From JAFDWR01 sp038216655 (GTDB taxonomy: Bacteria; Armatimonadota; Fimbriimonadia; Fimbriimonadales; Fimbriimonadaceae), in the NCBI GenBank assembly GCA_038216655.1, contig JBBQPZ010000008.1, forward strand, positions 1 to 64,000: DNA of 64,000 nucleotides, read 5' to 3'. Shown piece by piece: positions 7,554 through 15,123 of this stretch. Under the pieces are notes generated by a model. It was given only the letters and a program-made list of their open reading frames with translations, had not been told where the DNA came from and ran no database searches. Numbering within the stretch: position 1 is the first letter of the stretch; every line of letters begins with the position of its first letter. A program made the position numbers and the translations under genes.

Positions 7554-8426
7554 ATGCCTTATACCGTCGGAAGCGTCCCCTACGTCAACGCGATCCCCTT
7601 AGTGACCGTATTTGAGGAGCTGGGGGCGGAAAGCCCGGTGAGGGTGACTTACGCGGTTCCCTCCAAGTTGCCGGGTCTCTTGGAGACCGGGAAGGCGGAT
7701 GCGGTGCTGGTGTCGAGTATCGACGCGTTGAGAACTCCCGGACGCCGGATGGCGTCGGGGGTTTGCATCGGCTCGAACGGGCCGGTGAAGAGCGTTCGGT
7801 TGTTCTCGAAGGTTCCGATCGAGAAGATTCAGACCTTGGCGCTCGATTCCGCGTCGATGACAAGCAACCGTTTGGCGCGGATCATTCTTGCGGAGAAGTA
7901 CGGTTTGCATCCGGCGGTCGAGGCGAAGGAGCCGGACTTGAACCGGATGCTGAAGGCGTTCGACGCATGCGTGTTGATCGGTGACATCGGAATGACCTCC
8001 GACGGCGATGGGCTGTACGTGCTGGACTTGGGTGAGGAGTGGACGAATTTGACGGGCAAGCCGTTTGTCTGGGCGGCTTGGATCGGCGGCGAGAGGCTTA
8101 CGCCTGAGTTGGCGGGCTATCTTCAGATGCCATTGGAGTATTACGGCGCGCTCGCCGTTGCGCCGGTCGCCGCGGGGCTGGGCGGGATCGCGACGGTCGA
8201 GAATCCGTATGTATCGCGGCGTCGGAAGGCGGTCGAGCTTGGGTCGACGCATTCGGGCTGGACGGCTTCGATGGTTGACGACTATTACGAGAACGTGATG
8301 GTGTACACGATGGACGAGCCGATGCTTGAAGGCTTGCGCGAATTCGGGCGGCGGCTGCTCGCCAACGGGTTCGACGACTGCGGTCACTTCCCCGCCGTCG
8401 TCGCGCCGACGTATCCGATCCCGTAG
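7554..8426 (+). CDS. mqnA: Chorismate dehydratase MqnA (futalosine menaquinone pathway)
   Basis: A 290-residue MqnA/MqnD-type protein beginning VGSVPYVNAIPLV, the N-terminal signature of chorismate dehydratase. MqnA removes water from chorismate to give 3-[(1-carboxyvinyl)oxy]benzoate, the first step of futalosine-dependent menaquinone synthesis. ADAVLVSSIDAL and LDSASMTSNRLARI fit the periplasmic-binding-protein fold of the family. The other mqn genes are not in the window. The stop codon directly abuts the stop codon of the convergent gene at 8427. It is probably translated from the same message as the methyltransferase upstream. Confidence 0.92.
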   Translation: MPYTVGSVPYVNAIPLVTVFEELGAESPVRVTYAVPSKLPGLLETGKADAVLVSSIDALRTPGRRMASGVCIGSNGPVKSVRLFSKVPIEKIQTLALDSASMTSNRLARIILAEKYGLHPAVEAKEPDLNRMLKAFDACVLIGDIGMTSDGDGLYVLDLGEEWTNLTGKPFVWAAWIGGERLTPELAGYLQMPLEYYGALAVAPVAAGLGGIATVENPYVSRRRKAVELGSTHSGWTASMVDDYYENVMVYTMDEPMLEGLREFGRRLLANGFDDCGHFPAVVAPTYPIP

Positions 8427-8873
8427 CTATGAGGGCCTCCCTTGGCGATGCCAAAGCACGGCCAGAAGAGCGGATAGACCGAAAAGCATGCATGAGGCAA
8501 TCTTTGCAGCGAGCACAGTGGCCATGTGAGCTGACAGTTGACGTTTTGGGCGGATGGTGGACAACGTGGGGTCGGAAGGTAGGAAGGTTGCCTTCAACCC
8601 CGATCCGATGGCGGGCAGGGCCCCGTCGTTTTCGTCTGCCTTTAAGGTTCCCGTGTACTGTTGGCCCTGAACATCGAAAGAGTAGTCGACGTAGTTCGCT
8701 TTGCCGTATCGAATCCTTACAACATGGGCGTCAATGAGTTGACCTTGGGCAACCAGTTGCCCCATTTTGGCATCGAATTCTGCTCCCCCAGGATCAACAA
8801 ATCCGATGAAGCAGAATATTGCCGCCGCCAAAGTCGTGAACGCGACAATGTAAGAAGTCTTGGGTGTACGCAT
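8427..8873 (-). CDS. DUF3592-like membrane protein
   Basis: A 148-residue protein with a membrane segment at each end (about 8-28 and 118-140) and an extracytoplasmic domain between them. The domain contains VDYSFDVQGQQYTG and GSGLKATFLPSDPTLS, a pattern typical of DUF3592 proteins, whose function is not known. ATG at 8873 is preferred over an adjacent GTG codon. It converges with mqnA with no intervening base between stop codons. Confidence 0.7.
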   Translation of the reverse strand: MRTPKTSYIVAFTTLAAAIFCFIGFVDPGGAEFDAKMGQLVAQGQLIDAHVVRIRYGKANYVDYSFDVQGQQYTGTLKADENDGALPAIGSGLKATFLPSDPTLSTIRPKRQLSAHMATVLAAKIASCMLFGLSALLAVLWHRQGRPS

Positions 8874-8927
8874 CACTCGGTTCCAGAATTACCATAGCGA
8901 GCTAAGTGTCCATGCCCGGCCTCTTCC

Positions 8928-9422
8928 CTACTCCATCTCGCGAAGGCTCTGGAAGACCTTGCTTACCTCCGATGGCTTGGTGTTCATTCCGGAGATCGCC
9001 AAGAATCGCGGTACTCGCTTCTCGCCCAGGTCGTACCAGTTGGTGTGGAATTGGTGGACGCGCTTGGTGTCGTACAGGTCCATGTCGATCGGGCCGGTGA
9101 ATTTGCTTCGGGTCTTCATGTGGCCGTTTGGTTCGAAAGTGTCGCCATTGACCGTAAAGAGGATGTCGCCGATGCCTTCGGAAGCGGTTTCGATGATGAA
9201 CTCGCCACCCTTGGGTCCCTTGTAGTCGATCGTGTATCCGTCACCCTTCGTGACCTCCACGCTTGAAACGCGGTATCCGGCGGGGAGGTAGCCCGGGACG
9301 ATGATGCGCATGTGAAGGTTGGTGAGCTTCTTGCGCTGAGCAGAGGAGAGGCCGGGACCTGGGTTGGCGAAGGTGGCGGCGGCGAGTCCGGCGAGCAGGG
9401 CGGGAGCGAGGAATCGGTACAT
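8928..9422 (-). CDS. Secreted protein of unknown function
   Basis: A 164-residue protein with a signal peptide (MYRFLAPALLAGLAAATFANPG) and a mature domain of mixed strands containing VPGYLPAGYRVSSVEV and IDYKGPKGGEFIIETASEGIGD. The phrase LPxGYxxxxV resembles DUF4367-type domains, but the match is weak. The start at 9422 is chosen because it places the signal peptide at the N-terminus; the longer frame runs into the opposite upstream gene. It is divergent from the SGNH hydrolase, with 118 bases between the starts. Confidence 0.7.
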   Translation of the reverse strand: MYRFLAPALLAGLAAATFANPGPGLSSAQRKKLTNLHMRIIVPGYLPAGYRVSSVEVTKGDGYTIDYKGPKGGEFIIETASEGIGDILFTVNGDTFEPNGHMKTRSKFTGPIDMDLYDTKRVHQFHTNWYDLGEKRVPRFLAISGMNTKPSEVSKVFQSLREME

Positions 9423-9540
9423 GTCGAATACCTGACGTTTCTCGCTCCCCGGATGCTCCGCCGATTGGGACCTTTGGTTGCGCGACATAACTTGCCGCAA
9501 GAGTCGCCACGGAGTCGAACCGAGGTGTAGACTCGCACCC

Positions 9541-10779
9541 ATGCCCGCACTCCTCGCGGCCGCCGTGGCGATGATGGCCCCGGTCGGCAACGACGCGTTC
9601 TTTCTCCACTACAACGATCGCGTCGTGTTCTACGGCGACAGCATTACGGACGGCGGGGCTTATTGCCGGTACGTAGAGTCGTTCGTGCTCACCCGCTTCC
9701 CTAATTTGGCGATCTCGTATCTTAACGCAGGCTGGAGCGGCGATCGCGTTACCGGCGGCGGGGGTGGGAGCATTGATCAACGCTTGGAACGGGACGTTAT
9801 CTCGCGCAAGCCGACGGTGGTGACGATCATGCTTGGCATGAATGATGGTGGCAATCGCTCGTTCGATGACAAGCTCTTCAACTTATATCAGACGGGTTAC
9901 GAGCACATCGTCCAGAAGCTGAAAGCGGCCCTGCCTTTGGCGCGGCTCGTGCTGATCAAGCCTTCGGCTTACGATGATGTGAACGTGCCTCCGTCCTTTC
10001 CTGGCGGCTACAACTCGGTGCTGTTGAAGTACTCCGACTACGTTGACCAGCTTGGGAAGGAGAACGGCTGTTTGGTTGTGGATTTTAATGCTCCGATTGT
10101 CGACATGCTGACGAAGGCGAAGGGGTACGACGCTGAGACGGCGAAGCGTCTGATTCCTGACCGGATTCATCCGGAGCCGGCGGGGCATTTGGTGATGGCG
10201 GAGGCTTTGCTCAAGGCGTGGGGCGCGCCCACGTTGGTTTCGTATGTCGAGTTGGATGCGAATCGCGGCGCGATTGTGGATCGAAAGGGGGCTTCGGTTC
10301 GGGAGTTGAAGTTCGATCGTGGGGCGAGTTGGGTGGAGGAGGAGGAGTGCCTTCCCTTCCCGCTCGAGTATAAGAACCCGCGGGTGGCGCTGGCAATTCG
10401 GTCGGCGGGGGCGATGACTGACTTGAACAAGGAAGGAATTCGGGTGCGGGGACTAACGGCACCGGCGTATAAGTTGAGGGTCGACGACGTGGAGGTTGCG
10501 GAGTTTAGTCGGCAGCAGTTGGAGGATGGGATCGAGCTATCGAGCTATGACACGCCGATGACGCGGCAGGCGTGGAGTGTGGTGCTGATGACTCAGCAGC
10601 GTGCATCGTTGCAGTACCAGCAGTGGCGGACGGTCGAGATTGGGTTGGCAGATGTGAAGGGGATTCAGCGCGACAACGCGTTACGGGCGATCGATGCGTT
10701 GGAGCAGGCGACGATCCGGCGACAGCGGGAGTTGGCGACGCCACATCCGCACCGGTTTGCACTGATTCCGACTAACTAG
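9541..10779 (+). CDS. Secreted SGNH/GDSL-family hydrolase
   Basis: A 412-residue protein with a short N-terminal hydrophobic segment. Block I is VFYGDSITDGG with the nucleophilic serine, block III is the LGMNDGGN stretch, and block V is DRIHPEPAGHLVMAEALL with the catalytic Asp-His pair. These make an SGNH esterase likely. The second half (from about residue 240) is an accessory region with no family I recognise. Family members deacylate polysaccharides, lipids or aryl esters; the substrate cannot be named. ATG 9541 is used because it keeps the export signal; a longer frame upstream is non-coding. Confidence 0.85.
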   Translation: MPALLAAAVAMMAPVGNDAFFLHYNDRVVFYGDSITDGGAYCRYVESFVLTRFPNLAISYLNAGWSGDRVTGGGGGSIDQRLERDVISRKPTVVTIMLGMNDGGNRSFDDKLFNLYQTGYEHIVQKLKAALPLARLVLIKPSAYDDVNVPPSFPGGYNSVLLKYSDYVDQLGKENGCLVVDFNAPIVDMLTKAKGYDAETAKRLIPDRIHPEPAGHLVMAEALLKAWGAPTLVSYVELDANRGAIVDRKGASVRELKFDRGASWVEEEECLPFPLEYKNPRVALAIRSAGAMTDLNKEGIRVRGLTAPAYKLRVDDVEVAEFSRQQLEDGIELSSYDTPMTRQAWSVVLMTQQRASLQYQQWRTVEIGLADVKGIQRDNALRAIDALEQATIRRQRELATPHPHRFALIPTN

Positions 10780-10813
10780 CTGCGTTGTTTGGGACTCAGG
10801 CGACTTATGGGTC

Positions 10814-11680
10814 TTATAGGCCGAGGGTGGCTAGGGCGGCTCTTACTGAGGCGGCGGCTTCTGTCGGGGCTGGCTCAAGGGGGAGCCTGAGATCGGGGCA
10901 GGACAGGAGGCCTTTGGCGTGGAGGACCGCCTTGTGAGTGGCGGGCTGGGGGCTCTTTCGGATGGCTTCCAGGACGGGCAGGAGGAGCTCAAACTTGGTT
11001 TGCTGGGTTTCGCCGGTCGTCGCCATGACTTGGCTGAGCCACTCGGCGACGACATTGGCCGCACCGCTGATCGTGCCGGTCCAGCCGTTGGTGAGGGCTT
11101 CGAGGAGCAGGGTTTCGTTGCCGACGTATAGGACGTGATGCGCCTTGAGGGCGGCGCGGTAGGCGGGGAGGTTGCTTCGTTCTCCGGAGCTATCTTTGAG
11201 CCCGGCGAAGTTGGTGTGGGGGGCGAGGCGAGCGAATAGCTCGGCAGGTAGGGTGATGCCCGTTCGCTGGGGGAAGTTGTAGGCTAGGACGGGGAGCTTG
11301 GCGTCGTCGAGGAGGCGTTCGAACCACTTGGCGATGCCTTCGGGTGATGCCTCGCGGAAGTAGCCGGGGGCCATGACGAGGGCGGCGACGGCACCGTCTT
11401 TGGCCGCTTGTTGGCAGAGCCAGGTTGCCTCGTCGAGGCTGGGGGTGGCGATCCCCGCGATGAGTTGGAGTTTGCCCCGGACCAGGGCCATCGCCCGGAC
11501 GAGGTCACGCTTCTCGACCGCGCTCAGCGAGGGGCCTTCGCCGTTGGTTCCGGCCAGGACGACGCCCTTGCATCCGGCGGCTTCATAGCCGGCGAGGAGG
11601 CGGGCCATGGTCAGGTGGTCAACTTTGCCCTCCGGGGTGAAGGAGGTGATCGAGGCTGGGTAAACGCCGGGGAGGAGCAC
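10814..11680 (-). CDS. DapA/DHDPS-family aldolase
   Basis: A 288-residue (beta/alpha)8 lyase of the dihydrodipicolinate synthase family. GTNGEGPSLS is the carboxylate-binding loop, the tyrosine of AYNFPQRTG belongs to the proton relay, and the lysine of GLKDSSGE forms the Schiff base with pyruvate. The family includes DHDPS, N-acetylneuraminate lyase and several sugar-acid aldolases. The loop GTNGE instead of GTTGE and the isolated position away from lysine genes make a non-DapA aldolase possible. An AT-rich upstream stretch (11740-11780) with TATATAAT-like sequence may hold its promoter. Confidence 0.85.
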   Translation of the reverse strand: MLLPGVYPASITSFTPEGKVDHLTMARLLAGYEAAGCKGVVLAGTNGEGPSLSAVEKRDLVRAMALVRGKLQLIAGIATPSLDEATWLCQQAAKDGAVAALVMAPGYFREASPEGIAKWFERLLDDAKLPVLAYNFPQRTGITLPAELFARLAPHTNFAGLKDSSGERSNLPAYRAALKAHHVLYVGNETLLLEALTNGWTGTISGAANVVAEWLSQVMATTGETQQTKFELLLPVLEAIRKSPQPATHKAVLHAKGLLSCPDLRLPLEPAPTEAAASVRAALATLGL

Positions 11681-11866
11681 GTGGTTAGGTTACCGCGTTG
11701 GCTTTACCTGGTTGAATTACTGGGTAGACACTTTGCTGGATTGGCCCTGTAATAAGACCTATATAATGTATATGCCTTATAGTTAAGCAGGTTCAATTTC
11801 GCACTGTAACGATCACTATAGTGAGGTCCCCGCGCGGCAACTTACTGTCTACTACTTCCTGTTGGT

Positions 11867-12826
11867 TCAGGCGTTGGGGCCGACGTACACGCGGATCACC
11901 GCGCGGCCTTCGCCTTTGCCGATTCGGACGGCCCGGAGCTGCTTTTGCGCGACCGCAATTCGGTCGTCGATGTCCTTAACGGGGCCGGCGTCCTCGTAGA
12001 ACTTCGCAAGCAGGGTGTCGCGTGTCCGCTGGAGGTCGTGCAGGCCCAGGACGAGCCGTTCCTCAAGTAAGACTTGGCGCTCTTGCATGGTGCCCTTCCA
12101 ATCTTCGTCGGTAGAAGCTCCGGCGGATTTAAGCGCAGCGGCCGCGGCGATTTTCTTGTCGATCGGGACCACGAGGAGGACCGCGGGGCGATCACCTTCT
12201 TTCTTTTCCGCTAGTTCGATGAAGGTGGTCGCTGATCCGCCGAACTTTCTCGCGATGGCGGTGATCCGGCCCTGCGCGGCTTCGGTGTCATCGTCGGTGG
12301 TGTTGAGCAGCATTGTCGTAAGCGGAACATTCCCATCGGTGACGCCTTCGACGTTCGGCTGAAGGGGGGGAATGCCTCCGTTGGGGCCTGGGCCGGGCAA
12401 GAAGGGAACCGTCCCGGCGAGTCCGCCGGGTTTAGGGATATCGGGCGTCGGTCCCGGCGGAGTTCCCGGGACGTTGCCGCCGAAGATGGCGGGGACGAAG
12501 TTGAGGCCATCAAGCGGGCCAGGGGCACCGGGGACCTGCGTCGGCATCGGGTCGGGTGTTGGAGTCGGAGTCGGTAAGTCCTGAGTCGGCGAGGGGCTCG
12601 GTAACGCGGTCTGCGGGATGCCAGGCGGGTTGAATTTGTGTCGGACCGGCTTGGATTCGAACATTCGTTGGCCGAGGATCGTGAGGACGATGCCCAGCGG
12701 GATCCCGATCAACACGAACGGCCACGCGCTTCGCTTTGGGGTGGGTTTGGTGCGCCGAGGAGGCGGGGGTGCCCCGGGCGCAGGCTCGGGCATGAAGACA
12801 AAGGTTTCTTCGCGTTTACTGTCCAT
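11867..12826 (-). CDS. Membrane-anchored protein with proline-rich linker and DUF4349-like C-terminal domain
   Basis: A 319-residue protein. After a Pro-rich cytoplasmic N-terminus comes one membrane segment (SAWPFVLIGIPLGIVLTIL, about residues 33-53). A long low-complexity Pro/Thr/Gly linker (about 65-165) follows, then a folded domain with coiled-coil character (LEERLVLGLHDLQRTRDTL). The domain resembles DUF4349 in having an early beta region followed by paired helices, but I hold this loosely. ATG at 12826 gives a clean N-terminus; the upstream extension is rejected. It follows rsr on the same strand across a hairpin at 12893-12913 and may be read through from it. Confidence 0.7.
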   Translation of the reverse strand: MDSKREETFVFMPEPAPGAPPPPRRTKPTPKRSAWPFVLIGIPLGIVLTILGQRMFESKPVRHKFNPPGIPQTALPSPSPTQDLPTPTPTPDPMPTQVPGAPGPLDGLNFVPAIFGGNVPGTPPGPTPDIPKPGGLAGTVPFLPGPGPNGGIPPLQPNVEGVTDGNVPLTTMLLNTTDDDTEAAQGRITAIARKFGGSATTFIELAEKKEGDRPAVLLVVPIDKKIAAAAALKSAGASTDEDWKGTMQERQVLLEERLVLGLHDLQRTRDTLLAKFYEDAGPVKDIDDRIAVAQKQLRAVRIGKGEGRAVIRVYVGPNA

Positions 12827-12892
12827 CGATGATTCATGCCCTGCCTTTCTACAGACGTTCAAAACGCCCTGAAAGTGGTGGGTTTGAATTCA

Positions 12893-12913
12893 GGTTGGGG
12901 CGTAGCCCCAACC
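12893..12913 (-). terminator. Stem-loop after rsr
   Basis: GGTTGGGGC and GCCCCAACC form a perfect 9-bp stem with a three-base loop directly after the rsr stop codon. There is no clear T-run, so it may be a weak terminator or mRNA 3'-end stabiliser between rsr and the downstream membrane-protein gene. Confidence 0.4.
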
Positions 12914-12914
12914 C

Positions 12915-14474
12915 TTATCCGGCAACGAACTCGGCAATCACTTGCGGAAGCGCGCCGTCCATTCCCACGACGTCGAGCATTCCCGCGTCGGTGGGGTCGG
13001 CGATGCTGAATCGAGTGGCGGTCATTCCCGCCACAACCAGCTTCGCATCGATTCCCATCTTCTGGCGGTACGCCTTCAATGCCTCGAACGGATGCACGGT
13101 TCCGTACCAGGTTTCATTGTCGGTGTAGATCACGAAGGCATCTACCTCGATTCGCTGTTCCGCCGCGTGCAGCATGGGCTGCGCACAGTCGGTCCGGCCG
13201 AAGGGAATCTTGTCCATCATCGCGACGACATCCGACAGACGAGTCTGCGGAGTCGCCCCGAACGGGACCAGCTCGTCCGAGAACGCGACCAGGTGGCACG
13301 CCTCCTCGGTCCGGAGGGTTGCCATCATCATCGCCGCCTCGGCGTTCCGAGGGGTGAGGAAGCTTCCCGCCACGGTTCCCATTCCCATGGATCCCGAGAC
13401 GTCGAGCCCGATCATGAACCGCTTCCCGGTTGGCGTCAGCGACCCGAACGATGCGTAGAACGCATCGTCGAGCGCGTCGACCACCCGCGGCACAGGCTCC
13501 CAAGTTCCTGAGCCCTTGAGCCCCCGTCCCATGCGGTTGATCGACTGAGCGATCAACACATGAAGCGGGTGCACACGGGCCTTCCGGAGCGCGTTCGCGT
13601 CGGTGATCCGTGCGATCACCTGGTGAGACGCTTCCGATCCGACGGTGAGGACGCCCACCTTGCTCAGGTTCCCGAGGTTCCGGAGCAGGGCGGTCAGACC
13701 CATGTCGGGAAGCATCGCTTCCCAGACGTCGGCCCGCGTCATCAACTCGGTCGGAATAGCTTCCCGCGGGATTCGCCGCTCGGCGATCCAGGCCGCGGCC
13801 TCGCCTTCCGGCAAAGTTCGCAGTCGTTCGACCGCCTCGATCATCCCACCCTCTGGTACCTCACCCTTGGTGATGTACCGAAGCACCGGCTCGACCGCCG
13901 TCCCCTCGCCCTTCGGCTTGGAGAGTCGGAGCAAGTCGCGGTGGCTCCACCCGTTCCGCTGCGGGTACTTGACTGCCTGGAACGCGAGCGCCTCGGGAGC
14001 CTTGTTCAGGTACCACGAACCGACCGCGCGCCGGAGTCCTCGACCCCATCCGCGCAGCGTCTGCGACTCCTCCGCGAACTGGAAGAGGTGCGTTCCGGTC
14101 CGGCACACCTTAGGCACGGCATCATAGGCGGCCGCTCGCGTGGCCAGGTCTCCCTGGGCCGCGCAGAGGGCAAGCGCGAAGATGGCCGCGTCGTTCTTGG
14201 GCGCACGTCCGGCATCGGAGATCGCGACGATCTCTCGGACCGTCCGCTCTCCGTCCTCCTTGATGCACGCGAGCAGGGACTGGCAGTTATCCAGCGTCTG
14301 CTTCCGCTCAGTGGCGTAGTAGGTGTTTCCCTCGGTTCCCAAAATCAGGAAGCGGTGGAGACGCGTCCATGCGCTCAGATCGAACGTAAAGCCGCCCGCT
14401 GAGTTCATGATCTGGTCGTGCCGAACCCGCTCGCGCTGAGGGGTCGGCGACTTCAAAAAGTTGCCGTATCGCAT
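12915..14474 (-). CDS. rsr: Ro60/Rsr RNA-binding protein (TROVE and vWA domains)
   Basis: A 519-residue bacterial orthologue of the Ro60 autoantigen. The first two thirds form the alpha-helical TROVE ring (for example KNDAAIFALALCAAQGD, PKVCRTGTHLFQFAE, GWGRGLRRAV). The C-terminal third is a von Willebrand A domain with an intact MIDAS: DVSGSM near residue 355, the threonine of GRTD, and the aspartate of YTDNE. Ro60 binds Y RNA on the outside of the ring and misfolded RNA ends in the cavity. In Deinococcus it works with PNPase in RNA decay and rRNA maturation. Three Y RNA-like genes lie upstream on the same strand, the nearest ending 29 bases before the ATG. No rtcA or rtcB is adjacent. The ATG at 14474 starts MRYGNFLKSP. 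Confidence 0.95.
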   Translation of the reverse strand: MRYGNFLKSPTPQRERVRHDQIMNSAGGFTFDLSAWTRLHRFLILGTEGNTYYATERKQTLDNCQSLLACIKEDGERTVREIVAISDAGRAPKNDAAIFALALCAAQGDLATRAAAYDAVPKVCRTGTHLFQFAEESQTLRGWGRGLRRAVGSWYLNKAPEALAFQAVKYPQRNGWSHRDLLRLSKPKGEGTAVEPVLRYITKGEVPEGGMIEAVERLRTLPEGEAAAWIAERRIPREAIPTELMTRADVWEAMLPDMGLTALLRNLGNLSKVGVLTVGSEASHQVIARITDANALRKARVHPLHVLIAQSINRMGRGLKGSGTWEPVPRVVDALDDAFYASFGSLTPTGKRFMIGLDVSGSMGMGTVAGSFLTPRNAEAAMMMATLRTEEACHLVAFSDELVPFGATPQTRLSDVVAMMDKIPFGRTDCAQPMLHAAEQRIEVDAFVIYTDNETWYGTVHPFEALKAYRQKMGIDAKLVVAGMTATRFSIADPTDAGMLDVVGMDGALPQVIAEFVAG

Positions 14475-14503
14475 GTTTTGGGTCCCCCGAAAAGGATGAT
14501 AAG

Positions 14504-14639
14504 GGCGCGAACGAGGGATTGAAACTGGGTCGACCGGTGCTCTATCCACTGAGCTACGGCGATTTTACGATCTCCGGCTGGACTCGAACCAGCGACCACC
14601 CGCTTAACAAGCGATAACCCAATCTCATCGGCTCGCGCC
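14504..14639 (-). ncRNA. Putative Y RNA 1 with a circularly permuted tRNA-like module
   Basis: The RNA ends pair as GGCGCGAGC with GTTCGCGCC (nine pairs, one G-U). After the stem comes CCGAT, a variant of the bacterial Y RNA motif GNCGAANG that is intact in the two neighbours, then GGGTTATCG shared by all three. Inside is a tRNA in permuted order. First comes a perfect T arm (GCTGG-TTCGAGT-CCAGC) and acceptor 3' strand CGGAGAT. A six-base connector follows, then acceptor 5' strand ATCGCCG and D arm TAGCTCAGTGGATAGAGC. The two acceptor strands pair at six of seven positions. Bacterial Y RNAs are known tRNA mimics that bind Ro60. A hairpin CGC-TTGTTAA-GCG mimics an Asn anticodon arm. Ends are inferred from the pairing. 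Confidence 0.8.
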
Positions 14640-14675
14640 AAGAGGTCGAAGCAGGACAGGGCGAGGAGGTGAGAT

Positions 14676-14714
14676 GCGCGACGTTTGCCCGTCGCGCCTT
14701 CGTCCTGTCAGGAC
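14676..14714 (-). other. Two perfect hairpins in the leader of Y RNA 1
   Basis: Just after the predicted transcription start are GTCCT-GAC-AGGAC (14702-14714) and GCGCGACG with CGTCGCGC around a six-base loop (14676-14697). They fill most of the 75-base leader ahead of Y RNA 1. They could be a processing signal that frees the Y RNA or an independent short structured RNA. Confidence 0.5.
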
Positions 14715-14720
14715 TGGTGA

Positions 14721-14749
14721 ATATGACAAAGTTCTTGCTCGCCTGTCAA
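14721..14749 (-). promoter_or_regulatory. Sigma70-type promoter for Y RNA 1 and rsr
   Basis: On the minus strand, a perfect -35 TTGACA (14749-14744) is followed after 17 bases by TCATAT (14726-14721). The start would fall near 14714, about 75 bases before the Y RNA body and about 240 before the rsr ATG. A near copy lies at 15029-15057 ahead of Y RNA 3. Confidence 0.65.
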
Positions 14750-14776
14750 GGTTTATCGCAAATACTTATTGAAAAG

Positions 14777-14862
14777 GGTGCGAGCAAGGGATTGGGCGTG
14801 GGCAAACCCGTTCGACCGGGTCGTTTATTGGTTACGATAACCCACACCCTTCGGCTCGCGCC
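14777..14862 (-). ncRNA. Putative Y RNA 2
   Basis: Ends pair as GGCGCGAGC with GCTCGCACC (eight of nine). The strand continues GAGC-CGA-AGGG opposite CCCT-T-GCTC, so the motif GCCGAAG sits as an asymmetric bulge exactly as a Ro-binding helix should. GTGTGGG then pairs with CCCACGC. The internal part has a GGTTA-TCG-TAACC hairpin and an ACCCG/CGGGT hairpin with loop GTCGAA, but no full tRNA halves. A short T-run follows the 3' end. It lies 23 bases after Y RNA 3 and is probably cut from the same precursor. Confidence 0.72.
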
Positions 14863-14885
14863 AAAGCGATGCTATTCAGTTTTAG

Positions 14886-14981
14886 GGTGCGAGCAAGTTG
14901 GTGAACTTGGGTAAGCATCCGCTTTTCAGACGGACGCCGCTAGGTTCTTGGTGCGATAACCCATGCTCTTCGGCTCGCGGC
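14886..14981 (-). ncRNA. Putative Y RNA 3
   Basis: The terminal stem contains GCGAGC pairing with GCTCGC, followed by the motif GCCGAAG and then TGGGTTATCG, as in its two neighbours. The distal part forms a stable GCGTCCG/CGGATGC hairpin with a nine-base loop. The 3' strand ends CTTGCTCGCACC, almost the same as Y RNA 2. It has its own promoter at 15029-15057 and a leader hairpin (CCGGA/TCCGG, 14996-15015). Length and ends are inferred from the pairing. Confidence 0.7.
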
Positions 14982-15028
14982 TTGAGTCGAAGTGGCCGGA
15001 GGACGTGTCTTCCGGTCAGGATTGGAGA

Positions 15029-15057
15029 CTATGACAGGATTGGTGGCGATTCGTCAA
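15029..15057 (-). promoter_or_regulatory. Promoter for Y RNA 3 and Y RNA 2
   Basis: TTGACG (15057-15052), 17 bases, then TCATAG (15034-15029) on the minus strand. The sequence just downstream (TCCTGAC followed by GGA) is also shared with the Y RNA 1 leader, so promoter and leader look like a duplicated unit. Confidence 0.55.
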
Positions 15058-15123
15058 CCCCATCGGGGGGAAGAGAGATTCGGGGTCTTCGGCTCTGCAG
15101 CTTCGCCTAGGCTCACTGCGCCG

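Noticed and set aside
14580..14640. tRNA-Asn (GTT) on the minus strand
   Set aside because: The T arm and a GTT loop are present, but the 5' acceptor strand and D arm are downstream rather than upstream, so it is not a normal tRNA.
14453..14641. 62-residue minus-strand ORF with RVVAGSSPAGDRK and VAQWIEHRST
   Set aside because: These phrases are the usual translation of tRNA sequence. The region is the permuted tRNA-like Y RNA 1.
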